A DNA stretch of 64,000 nucleotides from Bradyrhizobium diazoefficiens (GTDB lineage: Bacteria > Pseudomonadota > Alphaproteobacteria > Rhizobiales > Xanthobacteraceae): contig NZ_JAFCJE010000003.1 in NCBI RefSeq assembly GCF_018131185.1, positions 124,001 through 188,000 on the forward strand, written 5' to 3'. Both the position numbers and the translations under genes were made by a program. Of this stretch, positions 54,188 to 64,000 are shown in pieces (within the stretch, counting starts at the first letter, position 1; every line of letters begins with the position of its first letter). The notes under the pieces were generated by a model that saw nothing but the letters and a program-made list of their open reading frames with translations, made no database searches and was not told where the DNA came from.

Positions 54188-55279
54188 TTGGATAACAATT
54201 CGCCAATGCTGGTACTGGGCATCGAAACAACCTGCGACGAGACTGCCGCGGCCGTGATCGAGCGCGCGGGCGACGGCAGCGGCAAGATCCTGTCCAACAT
54301 CGTGCGGTCGCAGGTCGAGGAGCACGCCCGTTTCGGTGGCGTGGTGCCGGAGATTGCCGCTCGCGCCCATGTCGACCTGCTCGACGGCATCGTCGATCGC
54401 GCCATGCGCGAGGCCGGCATCGGCTTCGCCGAGCTCAATGGCGTCGCGGCCGCCGCGGGGCCGGGCCTGATCGGCGGCGTCATCGTCGGGCTCACCACCG
54501 CGAAAGCGATCGCGATGGTGCACGACACACCGCTGGTCGCGGTGAACCATCTGGAGGCGCATGCGCTGACGCCGCGCCTCACCGACGGAATCGCGTTTCC
54601 CTATTGCCTGTTTCTCGCCTCCGGCGGTCACACCCAGATCGTCGCGGTCATCGGCGTCGGACAATATGTGCGGCTCGGCACCACCGTGGACGACGCGATC
54701 GGCGAGGCCTTCGACAAGGTCGCGAAGATGCTGGGCCTGCCCTATCCCGGCGGTCCGCAGGTCGAGCGCGCGGCGGCAAGCGGAGATCCCACGCGCTTTG
54801 CGTTTCCGCGGCCGATGCAGGGGCGCCCTGATGCCAATTTCTCGCTGTCGGGATTGAAGACCGCGGTGCGCAGCGAAGCGAGCCGGCTCGCCGAGATCAC
54901 GCCACAGGACATCAGCGATCTCTGCGCGAGCTTTCAGGCCGCCGTGCTCGATTCGACGGCGGATCGGCTGAGCGTCGGCCTCAGGCTTTTCCACGACAAG
55001 TTCGGCGCGCCGAGCGCCCTGGTTGCGGCCGGCGGCGTCGCCGCCAATCAGGCGATACGCGGCGCGCTCGACGACGTCGCGAGGCAGGCCGGGACGCAAT
55101 TGATCATGCCGCCGCCCGCGCTCTGCACCGACAACGGCGCGATGATTGCCTGGGCTGGTGCCGAGCGCCTCGCGCTCGGCATGACCGACACGATGGACGC
55201 CCAGCCCCGCGCGAGGTGGCTGCTCGACGCGAACGCAATAGCGCCGGCAGGCTACGGCAAGACGCGGGCGGGATACTAG
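54188..55279 (+). CDS. tsaD: tRNA N6-adenosine threonylcarbamoyltransferase
   Basis: A 363-residue metal-dependent enzyme of the t6A pathway, transferring threonylcarbamoyl to A37 of ANN-reading tRNAs with TsaB and TsaE. N-terminal [19 protein letters not shown], the metal-site motif [13 protein letters not shown], the glycine-rich [10 protein letters not shown] and [12 protein letters not shown] at the C-terminus all match TsaD. I report the TTG at 54188 because AAGGG lies 6 bases upstream; an ATG at 54206 is the alternative and would give 357 residues. It is first in the tsaD / gpsA / EVE run. Confidence 0.95.
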   Translation: MDNNSPMLVLGIETTCDETAAAVIERAGDGSGKILSNIVRSQVEEHARFGGVVPEIAARAHVDLLDGIVDRAMREAGIGFAELNGVAAAAGPGLIGGVIVGLTTAKAIAMVHDTPLVAVNHLEAHALTPRLTDGIAFPYCLFLASGGHTQIVAVIGVGQYVRLGTTVDDAIGEAFDKVAKMLGLPYPGGPQVERAAASGDPTRFAFPRPMQGRPDANFSLSGLKTAVRSEASRLAEITPQDISDLCASFQAAVLDSTADRLSVGLRLFHDKFGAPSALVAAGGVAANQAIRGALDDVARQAGTQLIMPPPALCTDNGAMIAWAGAERLALGMTDTMDAQPRARWLLDANAIAPAGYGKTRAGY

Positions 55280-55281
55280 CG

Positions 55282-56262
55282 ATGTCAGCGTTCCAATCCG
55301 TCGCGGTGATCGGCGCGGGCGCCTGGGGCACGGCGCTGGCGACCGTCGCGGCACGGGCGGGGCGCAGCGTGACGCTCTGGGCACGCAATGCCGAACATGC
55401 CGCACGGATCGCCTCGACCCGCGACAACCCGCGGCTCCCCGGTGTGCAGATCGCTCCGGAGATCGTGGTCACAAACGATCTGGCGCTCGCCGCGCGCGCG
55501 GACATGCTGCTGATCGCAACACCGGCGCAGCATGTCCGCAGCGCGGTCAACATGCTGGCGTCGCATCTGCCAGGGCCTGCACCGATCATTGCCTGTGCCA
55601 AGGGTATCGAGCACGGCACCCACAAATTCATGACCGACGTGATCGCCGAAGCCGCGCCCCACGCCCAACCGGCCATTCTGTCGGGCCCGAGCTTTGCCGA
55701 CGATGTCGCGCGCAGCCTGCCGACGGCGGTGACGCTGGCGGCTGGCGATGAGACCTTGGCGAGCGCGCTCGTGCAGGCACTGGGCTCGCCGACATTCCGG
55801 CCCTATCACTCCACCGACATCAGGGGCGTCGAGATCGGCGGCGCGGCCAAGAACGTGCTGGCGATTGCGGTCGGCATCGCGGTCGGGCGCAAGCTCGGCG
55901 CCTCCGCCCAGGCTGCACTGACGACCCGCGGCTTTGCCGAGCTGACGCGCCTCGGCCGCGCCATCGGGGCGCGCGGCGAGACGCTGACGGGCCTGTCCGG
56001 CCTCGGTGATCTCATTCTGACCTGCTCGAGCCCGCAATCACGCAACTTTGCCCTTGGCCTCGCACTCGGTCGCGGAGAGCAGCCGCCCGCCGGCAAGCTC
56101 GCCGAGGGGGAATTCACCGCGCCGGTCCTGATCCAACTCGCAGCTTCGCAAGATATCGAGATGCCGGTATCAGAAGCCGTCGCCGCGATCCTGAGCGGCC
56201 GGAGCACGATCGACGCCGCGATCTCGGGGCTGCTGACGCGCCCCTTCAAGGCAGAGGAATGA
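55282..56262 (+). CDS. gpsA: Glycerol-3-phosphate dehydrogenase [NAD(P)+]
   Basis: A 326-residue cytosolic enzyme making sn-glycerol 3-phosphate from dihydroxyacetone phosphate, the backbone for phospholipids. The nucleotide motif is [20 protein letters not shown]. The catalytic region has [18 protein letters not shown], with the conserved Lys, and [20 protein letters not shown]. It starts 2 bp after tsaD and overlaps or abuts the EVE gene, so all three are cotranscribed. Confidence 0.96.
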   Translation: MSAFQSVAVIGAGAWGTALATVAARAGRSVTLWARNAEHAARIASTRDNPRLPGVQIAPEIVVTNDLALAARADMLLIATPAQHVRSAVNMLASHLPGPAPIIACAKGIEHGTHKFMTDVIAEAAPHAQPAILSGPSFADDVARSLPTAVTLAAGDETLASALVQALGSPTFRPYHSTDIRGVEIGGAAKNVLAIAVGIAVGRKLGASAQAALTTRGFAELTRLGRAIGARGETLTGLSGLGDLILTCSSPQSRNFALGLALGRGEQPPAGKLAEGEFTAPVLIQLAASQDIEMPVSEAVAAILSGRSTIDAAISGLLTRPFKAEE

Positions 56263-56264
56263 AC

Positions 56265-56678
56265 ATGGCGTACTGGCTGGTGAAATCCGAACCGTCGGTG
56301 TGGTCCTGGGACCAGCAGGTGGCAAAGGGCGCCAAGGGCGAGGCCTGGACCGGCGTGCGCAATTACACCGCGCGCCAGAACCTCGTCGCCATGAAGAAGG
56401 GCGACAAGGCGTTCTTCTATCATTCCAACGAGGGCAAGGAGATCGTCGGCATCGCCGAGGTCATCAAGGAGGCCTATCCGGACCCGACCGACAAGACCGA
56501 GAAATTCGTCTGCGTCGACATCAAGGCCGACAAGCCCCTGAAAACGCCGGTGACGATGGCCGCGATCAAGGCCGAGAAGAAGCTCGCCGACATGGCGCTG
56601 GTGAAATATTCACGCCTCTCGGTGCAGCCGGTGACGGCGGAGGAGTGGAAGCTCGTCTGCAAGATGGGCGGAATGTAG
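56265..56678 (+). CDS. EVE domain protein
   Basis: A 137-residue PUA-like EVE protein. Signatures AYWLVKSEPSVWSWDQQVAKG and WTGVRNYTARQNLVAMKKGDKAFFYHSNEGKEIVGIAEV are typical of the domain, which binds modified bases in RNA or DNA. The ATG at 56265 has GAGGA 6 bases upstream, so I prefer it to the ATG at 56259 that overlaps the gpsA stop. Because it is cotranscribed with tsaD, a link to tRNA modification or sensing is plausible but inferred. Confidence 0.92.
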   Translation: MAYWLVKSEPSVWSWDQQVAKGAKGEAWTGVRNYTARQNLVAMKKGDKAFFYHSNEGKEIVGIAEVIKEAYPDPTDKTEKFVCVDIKADKPLKTPVTMAAIKAEKKLADMALVKYSRLSVQPVTAEEWKLVCKMGGM

Positions 56679-56687
56679 TTGCAGGTG

Positions 56688-56760
56688 CGTAGCCCGGATA
56701 AGCGAAAGCGACGCCCGGGACCACTGTTACCCGCATATCGCGACGCTCATGCGGGCTACG
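56688..56760. repeat. Second-type intergenic palindrome (CGTAGCCCGG / CGGGCTACG)
   Basis: Arms CGTAGCCCGGATAAGCGAAA and GCGGGCTACG are inverted, with inner CGACGCCCGGG and CCCGCATATCGCGACGCTCATGCGGG hairpins. A different sequence family from the GTCATTCCGG elements. The stop codon of the next, convergent cyclase gene lies within its right arm. Confidence 0.82.
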
Positions 56761-57850
56761 ATACGTTCGCTTGCGCCTCCGGCAGCGCAAACACCTCGCA
56801 CGGCGCAGCAATGCCGCGCAGCGTATGCGGGCCGAGCGCGACCAGCGGCATGTCCGTCTCGGCTGCCAGTGCGCCCGACGCCAGCACGGTCCGCTCCAAC
56901 GGCTTGCATAGTCCTTCGAGGCGGCTGGCGAGATTGACGGCGGGACCGATCGCGGTGAAATCGAGCCGGTTGGCCGCGCCGATATTGCCCCAGAGCATCT
57001 CACCAAGATGAAGCGCGGCACCGAACGCCAGCGGCGGCAGGGATTTGGCGCCGCGCTCTGCGTTGAGATAGGCCATCCCGGCCTCGGCTGCGCCTGCAGC
57101 ACGCAGAGCGGCCTCGCAGGCGCGGCGCGGTGATGCCTCGACCACCGGAAAGATCGCGAGCACGCCGTCGCCAATGAATTTCAGCACCTCGCCGCCGAAG
57201 GCGTGCACCGCGCCGGCAATGCGATCGAACCAGGCGTCGAGCGCGGCGATGACCTCTCCAGGCGGTGAGGCTTCCGAGAGGATCGTGAAATTGCGCAGAT
57301 CCGCATAGAGCAGCGCGGCCTGAATGGTCTCCCCGAGATCGCGACGCAACGGTGCCGCCAGCACCCGCTCCGCGCTGCGCTTGCCGAGATAGGCATCCAG
57401 CGTCGCCCGCAACGTGGCGCGCGCGGCGAGCACGGCGAGGGGCGTCGCGGCAAAACGCGCGGCCTGGCGCAATTGCTCGATTTCATCTGCGGTGAACGGC
57501 CGCGGCCCGATCCAGCCGAGCAGCGGCCCATCTTGCCGTCCGACGATGTCTTCGTGCACCTCGCCACGCGCGACGTCGCGCAACCAGCGGCGACCGGCAT
57601 CGTTGGGCGGATCCGGTGCGAGGCCCCCAGGCGCGAAGCCGAGCGCTTCGATCACCTGACCGCTATCGGCGCGCCACAACCAGGTCCGCTTCGCGATCAG
57701 CGGATGCGGCACCTCCAGCGTGAGGGCGCCCGCCGCGAGCGGCACGCCGTCCGCGATCAGATGTGCGCCGAGTTCCGCGAGTAGGCGGTCCGCCCCGGGG
57801 CAATCCGAGGCGGCATCGACGAGCCAGGCGAGGGTCGGGGACAGCTGCAT
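56756..57850 (-). CDS. Adenylate/guanylate cyclase domain protein
   Basis: A 364-residue class III nucleotidyl cyclase. The N-terminal half (about 1-175) is a variable sensory-type region. The cyclase domain (about 190-360) has ALLYADLRNFTILSEASPPGE with the first metal Asp, LKFIGDGVLAIFP with the second, and GNIGAANRLDFTAIGPAVNLASRLE, including the conserved Asn and Arg of the site. No TM segment is seen. I take the ATG at 57850 (QLSPTLAWLVDAAS) rather than farther upstream. The stop codon lies in a dispersed palindrome. Signal and product (cAMP or cGMP) are unknown. Confidence 0.9.
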   Translation of the reverse strand: MQLSPTLAWLVDAASDCPGADRLLAELGAHLIADGVPLAAGALTLEVPHPLIAKRTWLWRADSGQVIEALGFAPGGLAPDPPNDAGRRWLRDVARGEVHEDIVGRQDGPLLGWIGPRPFTADEIEQLRQAARFAATPLAVLAARATLRATLDAYLGKRSAERVLAAPLRRDLGETIQAALLYADLRNFTILSEASPPGEVIAALDAWFDRIAGAVHAFGGEVLKFIGDGVLAIFPVVEASPRRACEAALRAAGAAEAGMAYLNAERGAKSLPPLAFGAALHLGEMLWGNIGAANRLDFTAIGPAVNLASRLEGLCKPLERTVLASGALAAETDMPLVALGPHTLRGIAAPCEVFALPEAQANVS

Positions 57851-57952
57851 GGCTCGATCATGGCGAAGGCCGGCCGGGTTTGTCACGGGCAATCCTTGAC
57901 GGGCCGCTTCGGCCCCGCCATGTCCCAGTATCAGCCCCAGGGATGATCGCCG

Positions 57953-58408
57953 ATGACCGAGCAATTCGTAGTGCGACGCGAGACTCAGATTGCAGCCCCG
58001 CGCGCCACCGTCTTCGCCTATTTGACCGATCCCGAGAAAATCCTGAGCTGGATGGGTTCAGACGCGATCACGGAGCCGCATCCCGGCGGACTCTATGTGC
58101 TCAAGGGTGTCGGCCCACGCGACGGTGGCGCCCGCGGCACATTCCGCGAGGTCGTACCGGTGCATCGTCTCGCCTACACGTTCGGCTGGGAGGCCGGCCA
58201 GGAAGTGCCGCCCGGCTCGAGCCTGATCGAGATCGACCTGATCGAACACGATGGCGGCACGCTGCTGCGCATGACCCATAGCGGCCTGCCGAGCAAAGCG
58301 CAGGCCGCCGCGCACGCGACGGGGTGGGCGCATTATCTGGAGCGGCTGACGATCGCAGCGGCGGGTGGCGATCCCGGCCCGGATCGGGGCATTTCCAACA
58401 AAGCGTAG
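57953..58408 (+). CDS. SRPBCC/AHSA1 family protein
   Basis: A 151-residue hydrophobic-ligand-binding fold protein. N-terminal RRETQIAAPRATVFAYLTDPEKILSWMGSDAITEPHPGGLY and C-terminal LPSKAQAAAHATGWAHYLERLTIAAAG are typical of the activator-of-Hsp90 (AHSA1) START-like group. The ligand is unknown; in bacteria these are often paired with ArsR regulators, but none is here. It is divergent from the cyclase gene with a 102-bp spacer. Confidence 0.92.
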   Translation: MTEQFVVRRETQIAAPRATVFAYLTDPEKILSWMGSDAITEPHPGGLYVLKGVGPRDGGARGTFREVVPVHRLAYTFGWEAGQEVPPGSSLIEIDLIEHDGGTLLRMTHSGLPSKAQAAAHATGWAHYLERLTIAAAGGDPGPDRGISNKA

Positions 58409-58415
58409 CGCGACG

Positions 58416-59585
58416 TTACACCGCCGCTGTCGCGACCACCTGCGCCAGCAGTTGCTCGCGCCGCGCCTGCGAACGCTGGCCCTTCATGGTCGCGGCAAAG
58501 CGTTCGAGGATGCCGTCCTCGAACGCGGTGACGATGGTGTCGTGGACGTAGCTCTTGCGGCAGATCGCCGGCGTGTTCGAGAGCTTGTCCGCAGCGGCGC
58601 GGATCGCGTCCAGCACCTGCTTCTTGCGGCCGCGCTGGCTGGTTGCCGGCGTGATCCGCGACAAGGATTCCACGACGACGGCAGACGCCATCAGCGTACG
58701 AAAATCCTTCAGCGAGATCTTGATGCCGGCGATCTCGCGCAGAAACGCGTTCACCTGCGTGGTGCTGACCGCGCGCACGACGCCGTAGGCATCGCGATAC
58801 TGGAACATGCGCTTGCCGGGGACGCCCTGCAAAATGCCGATGGCGCGCACCAGCTTGGCGGCGTCGCACTCTTTCCGCACGGCCTTGCCGCCCTTCGCCT
58901 TGAAGGTCAGCACGAAGCTGTCGTCTTCCAGCGTAACGTTGGACTTCAACAGCGTGGTCGCGCCGCGGGTGCCGTTGAGGCGGGCGTAGGATTCGTTGCC
59001 GGGGCGGATGGCGGTGCGCGCGATCAGCTCGATCACGGCCGAGAGCGCAAATTCACGCGTCGGCTCGTCGCCCGAGAGGAACGCCGAGACCTTGCGCCGG
59101 ATCTTCGGCAGCGCGCCGACGAGCTTTTCCAGGCGATGCGCCTTGCGATGCTCGCGAATCTTTTCCCAATCGGCGTGATAGCGATATTGCAGCCGGCCCG
59201 CGGCATCGCGTCCCACCGCCTGGAGATGCAAGCTCGGATCGGCGGAGTAGCGCACCTCGCGATAGGCCGGGGGCACCGCCATGGCATGCAGCCGGCGGAT
59301 GGTGCGGGCGTCGCGGATGTGTGCGCCGTTCGGACGGACGAAGGAATAGCCCTTGCCGCGCTTGATGCGGCGGATGGTCAGCTCGTTCTGGTCGCCGAGC
59401 CGCAGGCCGAGCTCCCTTGCGAGCGCCTCGACCGTCGCCGCGGGCGCCGTGTCGAAGACTTTCTTCGGGCTCGGACGCCTGAACGAGGCCGGTTTCGGCC
59501 ATTGTCCGAGGGCCTTGGCGAGGGCAATGGCCGCAGGATCGGCTGAAGCGGGCCGCATCGTCCCGAGATTCTGCTGATCCATCAT
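58416..59585 (-). CDS. DNA topoisomerase IB
   Basis: A 389-residue eukaryote-like type IB topoisomerase that relaxes supercoils without ATP through a 3'-phosphotyrosine. Visible motifs: YHADWEKIREHRKAHRLEKL (Arg/His pocket), TAIRPGNESYARLNGTRGATTLLKSNV, and the C-terminal catalytic Tyr region in AICRKSYVHDTIVTAFEDG. The first methionine at 59585 precedes a short unconserved N-terminus. It is convergent with the AHSA1 gene and divergent from acs across a 400-bp spacer. Confidence 0.94.
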   Translation of the reverse strand: MMDQQNLGTMRPASADPAAIALAKALGQWPKPASFRRPSPKKVFDTAPAATVEALARELGLRLGDQNELTIRRIKRGKGYSFVRPNGAHIRDARTIRRLHAMAVPPAYREVRYSADPSLHLQAVGRDAAGRLQYRYHADWEKIREHRKAHRLEKLVGALPKIRRKVSAFLSGDEPTREFALSAVIELIARTAIRPGNESYARLNGTRGATTLLKSNVTLEDDSFVLTFKAKGGKAVRKECDAAKLVRAIGILQGVPGKRMFQYRDAYGVVRAVSTTQVNAFLREIAGIKISLKDFRTLMASAVVVESLSRITPATSQRGRKKQVLDAIRAAADKLSNTPAICRKSYVHDTIVTAFEDGILERFAATMKGQRSQARREQLLAQVVATAAV

Positions 59586-59985
59586 AGTGTTAAGCCTTGA
59601 CCCTGTCTGTTACCGTTCAATGCCGCTGTTGTAATTTTTGTTCCAAGGGGTCTCTCCGGACCCGGGTTGGCCATTTAGGGTGTTCCGAACCGCATTGCGA
59701 GTCCCGAATCGGTGAGAAGCGGTTTCTAAATACCGCCCGCGGCGCATGGGCACCCTGCGCGGCTGATTTTGGCGGTCTGGGTAAATACCGAAAGGCCGGG
59801 GCCCTGGCCTGTTTCAGATCTGCGACACTCGTGCCGCGGGCCTTGATCCTCCGCATGGCAGACGGCCCGCCGAAGGTCCAGCTTGTGCTCCTTGTCGGGT
59901 CCGGTTAGCCCGACGCATAATCAGTCAATGATCAAGTCGGCTCGCCAGTCGCTAGCGCTCGGCCTGCCGTAGGTGGAGGGAAAGC
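59586..59985. other. 400-bp spacer between topoisomerase IB and acs
   Basis: No supported gene. It holds a TAAATACCG direct repeat (59727-59735 and 59782-59790, 55 bp apart) and a GTCGGG/CCCGAC hairpin at 59894-59914, which may be parts of the acs leader or control region. A GGAGGG ribosome site lies at 59975-59980, just before acs. No clear sigma-70 or sigma-54 element was identified. Confidence 0.6.
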
Positions 59986-61932
<1,947 letters not shown>

Positions 61933-61942
61933 GCATCGCTCT

Positions 61943-61997
61943 CGTGCCCCGGACGTAGCCCAGCAGCGCAAGAGCGCCGCGGCGCGTCCGGGACACG
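61943..61997. repeat. Short palindrome (CGTGCCCCGGACG / CGTCCGGGACACG)
   Basis: Inverted arms CGTGCCCCGGACG and CGTCCGGGACACG flank a GC-rich loop. It follows acs and may help terminate it, although no T run follows. Confidence 0.72.
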
Positions 61998-62275
61998 GGG
62001 CTGCCTCCGCGCCCACGCCCGCGTAACAACAGCCGTTCATACCCTCGCGTCCTTGTCGGGGCCCACGAGGCGAGCCCGCATCTTTCCTGCCGAGTGTTGT
62101 TTTCAGGTCATTTACTTTATTTCGAACATTTCCTTTGTTCCCCGTGCTGGCTGGCCGTTGGTGGCCGCGCTTGGAAACCATCCGGTTAACAGGCGCGGTT
62201 AAGAATAGGTGGGCGAGGCAGCGATTGCCGGTTCTGCGTGATTTTGGGCGATACGTGTTGGGCAAGGGGAAATCG
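61998..62275. promoter_or_regulatory. Upstream region of the L,D-transpeptidase gene
   Basis: No supported gene in this stretch. An AT-rich pocket (62100-62135, with TCATTTACTTTATTTCGAACA) is the most likely promoter area. The ribosome site AAGGGGA lies just before the start at 62276. A longer upstream reading frame joins the transpeptidase frame but has no start or family resemblance. Confidence 0.4.
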
Positions 62276-62791
62276 ATGTCGATGAGGATTGCGGCGGCGA
62301 TGGCTGCCACCATCGGGGCAGGGGTCTTGATATCGACGGCGGCACAGGCGCGGCCGGAGATGGTGGGGGCGCATCTGGCGGACTATTCGCCGGGCACCAT
62401 CGTGGTCAAGACCAGCGAGCGGCGGCTCTACCTCGTCCTCGATAACGGCCACGCCGTGCGCTATCCGGTCGGCGTCGGCAAGTCCGGCAAGCAGTGGGCC
62501 GGCACCACTCGCATCGACGGGAAGTATCGAAATCCGGCCTGGTCGCCGCCGGCAGAGGTGAAGCGCGACAAGCCGAGCATTCCGGATGTCATTCCCGGCG
62601 GCTCGCCCCGCAATCCGATGGGCGTCGCGGCGATGACGCTGGCCGGCGGCGAATATGCCATCCACGGCACCAACGTGCCGGGTTCGATCGGCGGCTTCGT
62701 CTCCTATGGCTGCATCCGCATGCTCAACGACGACATCACGGATCTCTATGGCCGCGTCTCCGTCGGCACGACAGTGGTCGTGACGCGCTGA
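62276..62791 (+). CDS. L,D-transpeptidase (YkuD family)
   Basis: A 171-residue periplasmic enzyme forming 3-3 cross-links or attaching proteins to peptidoglycan. The signal peptide (about 1-25, IAAAMAATIGAGVLISTAAQA) is followed by the YkuD domain: IVVKTSERRLYLVLDNGHAVRYPVGVG, the catalytic HGTNVPGSIGGFVSYGCIRM (His, and Cys in SYGCIRM) and VVTR end. Arg near Cys is also present. The start is at 62276 (MSMRIAAAM), with AAGGGGA upstream. It is followed by a strong terminator. Confidence 0.95.
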   Translation: MSMRIAAAMAATIGAGVLISTAAQARPEMVGAHLADYSPGTIVVKTSERRLYLVLDNGHAVRYPVGVGKSGKQWAGTTRIDGKYRNPAWSPPAEVKRDKPSIPDVIPGGSPRNPMGVAAMTLAGGEYAIHGTNVPGSIGGFVSYGCIRMLNDDITDLYGRVSVGTTVVVTR

Positions 62792-62817
62792 TCGAGAAGA
62801 TCGGGAGGATTGCGAAA

Positions 62818-62841
62818 GCCGCGTCGCTCGACGCGGCTTTT
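62818..62841. terminator. Bidirectional intrinsic terminator
   Basis: Perfect 9-bp stem GCCGCGTCG/CGACGCGGC with a CT loop, followed by TTTT. It separates the convergent transpeptidase and nuclease genes, and its T run touches the nuclease stop codon. Confidence 0.87.
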
Positions 62842-63434
62842 CATTGCCAGAAGCGCCAGCCGCGCGCGCACCAGCCGTCGCGATGGCCGCCATTGTAGCT
62901 GCGCACGTAACCGCCCGCGAGCAGCGTGGCCGAGACGCTAGCGGTCCGGCGGGTCGCGACATCGGCGAGAATGCGTCCGTATTTGTCGGGCGCGAGATTG
63001 GAAATCGTCACATCGCCTTGGCCGAGCAGATTGCGCAGCGCGCGGGCCGCGGCTTCAGCCTTGTCCAGCTCCTCCTGACACGATGCCTTCAATTCGGGCG
63101 CATCGATGCCGCGCAGCCGAACACGCACGACGAGATCGCGGCCGTCGCGCTGACGAACACGCGCAAGGAAGGTGTCGCCGTCGATGGTGCGAACGACATT
63201 GACCGGCTCGCGCACATCGGGATGACCCGCCTGCTGCAGGACGATTTCCGCCGCCTGGGATTGGCTGTCGCTCTCATGCGGAACAAGCCAGTCCATCCCA
63301 TGGCGGAAACCGAGCACGACAGCCATCACGACGCCGACCACGAACATCCACGGCAACAATCCCGAGAAGTGCCGACCGAACGGCGAGCCGCCGAACCGCG
63401 GCCGATGAATATTTGGTCGATCCTGGAAACGCAT
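62841..63434 (-). CDS. Membrane-anchored thermonuclease (SNase-like) family protein
   Basis: A 197-residue protein: one N-terminal TM helix (about 28-45, LLPWMFVVGVVMAVVLGF), then an SNase-like OB-fold domain from about 75. NVVRTIDGDTFLARVRQRDGRDLVVRVRLRGIDAPELKASCQEELD carries the Ca-binding Asp and the Arg/Glu-type catalytic segment (RLRGIDAPE). APDKYGRILADVAT follows. Probably an anchored nuclease facing the periplasm or a degenerate binding protein. The ATG at 63434 is the natural start. Confidence 0.88.
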   Translation of the reverse strand: MRFQDRPNIHRPRFGGSPFGRHFSGLLPWMFVVGVVMAVVLGFRHGMDWLVPHESDSQSQAAEIVLQQAGHPDVREPVNVVRTIDGDTFLARVRQRDGRDLVVRVRLRGIDAPELKASCQEELDKAEAAARALRNLLGQGDVTISNLAPDKYGRILADVATRRTASVSATLLAGGYVRSYNGGHRDGWCARGWRFWQ

Positions 63435-63633
63435 CGCCTCACGCTAGGACTGAGTCGGGGGAACCTACAAGCATGGGCGTGCACGCGCCGCACTGGCCGA
63501 TGTGCAAGCCTGCAGGAAAGTTCCGCCTCTCGAATACATCAGCCGTAGTACTACTGGAGGCCCGCGAACATTACCCAAATCTCAATCATTGGTTGCGAAT
63601 ACTTGTTACACGTCAGCGCGAAAGGAGATGGTG

Positions 63634-64000
63634 GTGGGGTCATTCAGATTTCGCATTGGAACAAAGCTCGGCATCGTGACGGGCGTCAGCGTTGTGCTGG
63701 TCTTCGGCATGCTGACCAATCAGATGCTTGGCAACCGGTCGATTGCCGAATCTAATCGCCTGGTCACCATCAACTATCTCAACAAGGGCAATGCCCAGGC
63801 GGCGCAGACGGCGATGGCGCGGGCGCAGCTCGCAGCCCTCGAGATCGGTTCCGCTTCGTCAGCCGCAGAGGTCGACAAGCTGCTCGAAATGCTCCGCACG
63901 CGAGCAGGCGAAGCCGGCGCGGAAATCGATGCCGCGACAGACCGGGCGACCCGGAAGGTCACCCAGGACGCCTACCGTGAGACCAAGAAATTTGTCGATG
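63634..64000 (+). CDS. Methyl-accepting chemotaxis protein (3' truncated by window)
   Basis: N-terminal part of a chemoreceptor: a short cytoplasmic start (GSFRFRIGTKL), TM1 (LGIVTGVSVVLVFGMLTNQML), then a periplasmic helical sensor with NRSIAESNRLVTINYLNKGNAQAAQTAMARAQLAALEI, as in the 4-helix-bundle type. The signalling domain lies outside. Start: AAAGGAG occurs just before; the GTG at 63634 has suitable spacing, with ATG 63628 as the alternative. Ligand unknown. Confidence 0.85.
   Translation, partial: MGSFRFRIGTKLGIVTGVSVVLVFGMLTNQMLGNRSIAESNRLVTINYLNKGNAQAAQTAMARAQLAALEIGSASSAAEVDKLLEMLRTRAGEAGAEIDAATDRATRKVTQDAYRETKKFVD

Overview
The window looks like chromosomal DNA of a slow-growing rhizobial alphaproteobacterium, most likely Bradyrhizobium or a close relative. 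The evidence is the high GC content throughout, the family composition (IalB-like protein, TAXI protein, hemD / mitofilin-like / hemY cluster, DUF1232, EVE protein after gpsA), and many copies of intergenic palindromes of the kind common in that genus. The genus call is inference from gene content. About 63 protein genes and two tRNA genes are supported. I saw no rRNA, CRISPR array, insertion sequence or prophage.

Layout. 1-7.8 kb: 3' end of a hybrid histidine kinase, an SbmA/YddA-type ABC exporter, an FkbM methyltransferase, a glyoxalase-fold protein, a stress-type flavin-binding protein behind a candidate EcfG promoter, and a proline-rich OmpA-family protein. 7.8-15.6 kb (minus strand): alkaline phosphatase, argG, a PAP2 phosphatase, a membrane protein, rlmN, an IalB-like protein and an SDR dehydrogenase. 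15.8-21.5 kb: quinone oxidoreductase, DUF1232 protein, pterin dehydratase, a membrane-anchored TAXI protein, a phoD gene broken by an in-frame TGA, and a single-domain response regulator. 21.7-24.9 kb: a Crp/Fnr regulator, then a tightly overlapping trio (Lgt-like membrane enzyme, multi-cysteine radical SAM enzyme resembling lipid-coupling Tes/MJ0619 proteins, small membrane protein). This trio is the best candidate for an undescribed system.

25-36 kb: typA, an FAD amine-oxidase-like protein, an AT-richer DUF3883 gene, a minus-strand operon of hydrolase, DUF2269, SDR-DoxX fusion and DCC proteins, a GNAT acetyltransferase, ppa, and the yggT-DUF167-folD operon, then tRNA-Ala(CGC). 36-50 kb: enoyl-CoA hydratase, class I amidotransferase, SDR, TerB-like protein, a secreted hydrolase / P450 / nucleotidyl cyclase series, an MFS_3 transporter, two paralogous small cysteine-rich secreted proteins, a polysaccharide deacetylase behind twin dyad sites, a GT-C-like membrane protein, and tRNA-Thr(CGT).

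50-64 kb: hemY, an alphaproteobacterial Mic60/mitofilin-like protein and hemD on the minus strand, facing the divergent tsaD-gpsA-EVE operon; a second nucleotidyl cyclase, an AHSA1 protein, topoisomerase IB, acs, an L,D-transpeptidase, a membrane-anchored SNase-like nuclease, and the 5' end of a chemotaxis receptor. Housekeeping functions (arginine, folate C1 units, heme, PPi hydrolysis, tRNA t6A, translation GTPase, acetate activation) are mixed with envelope and accessory genes.
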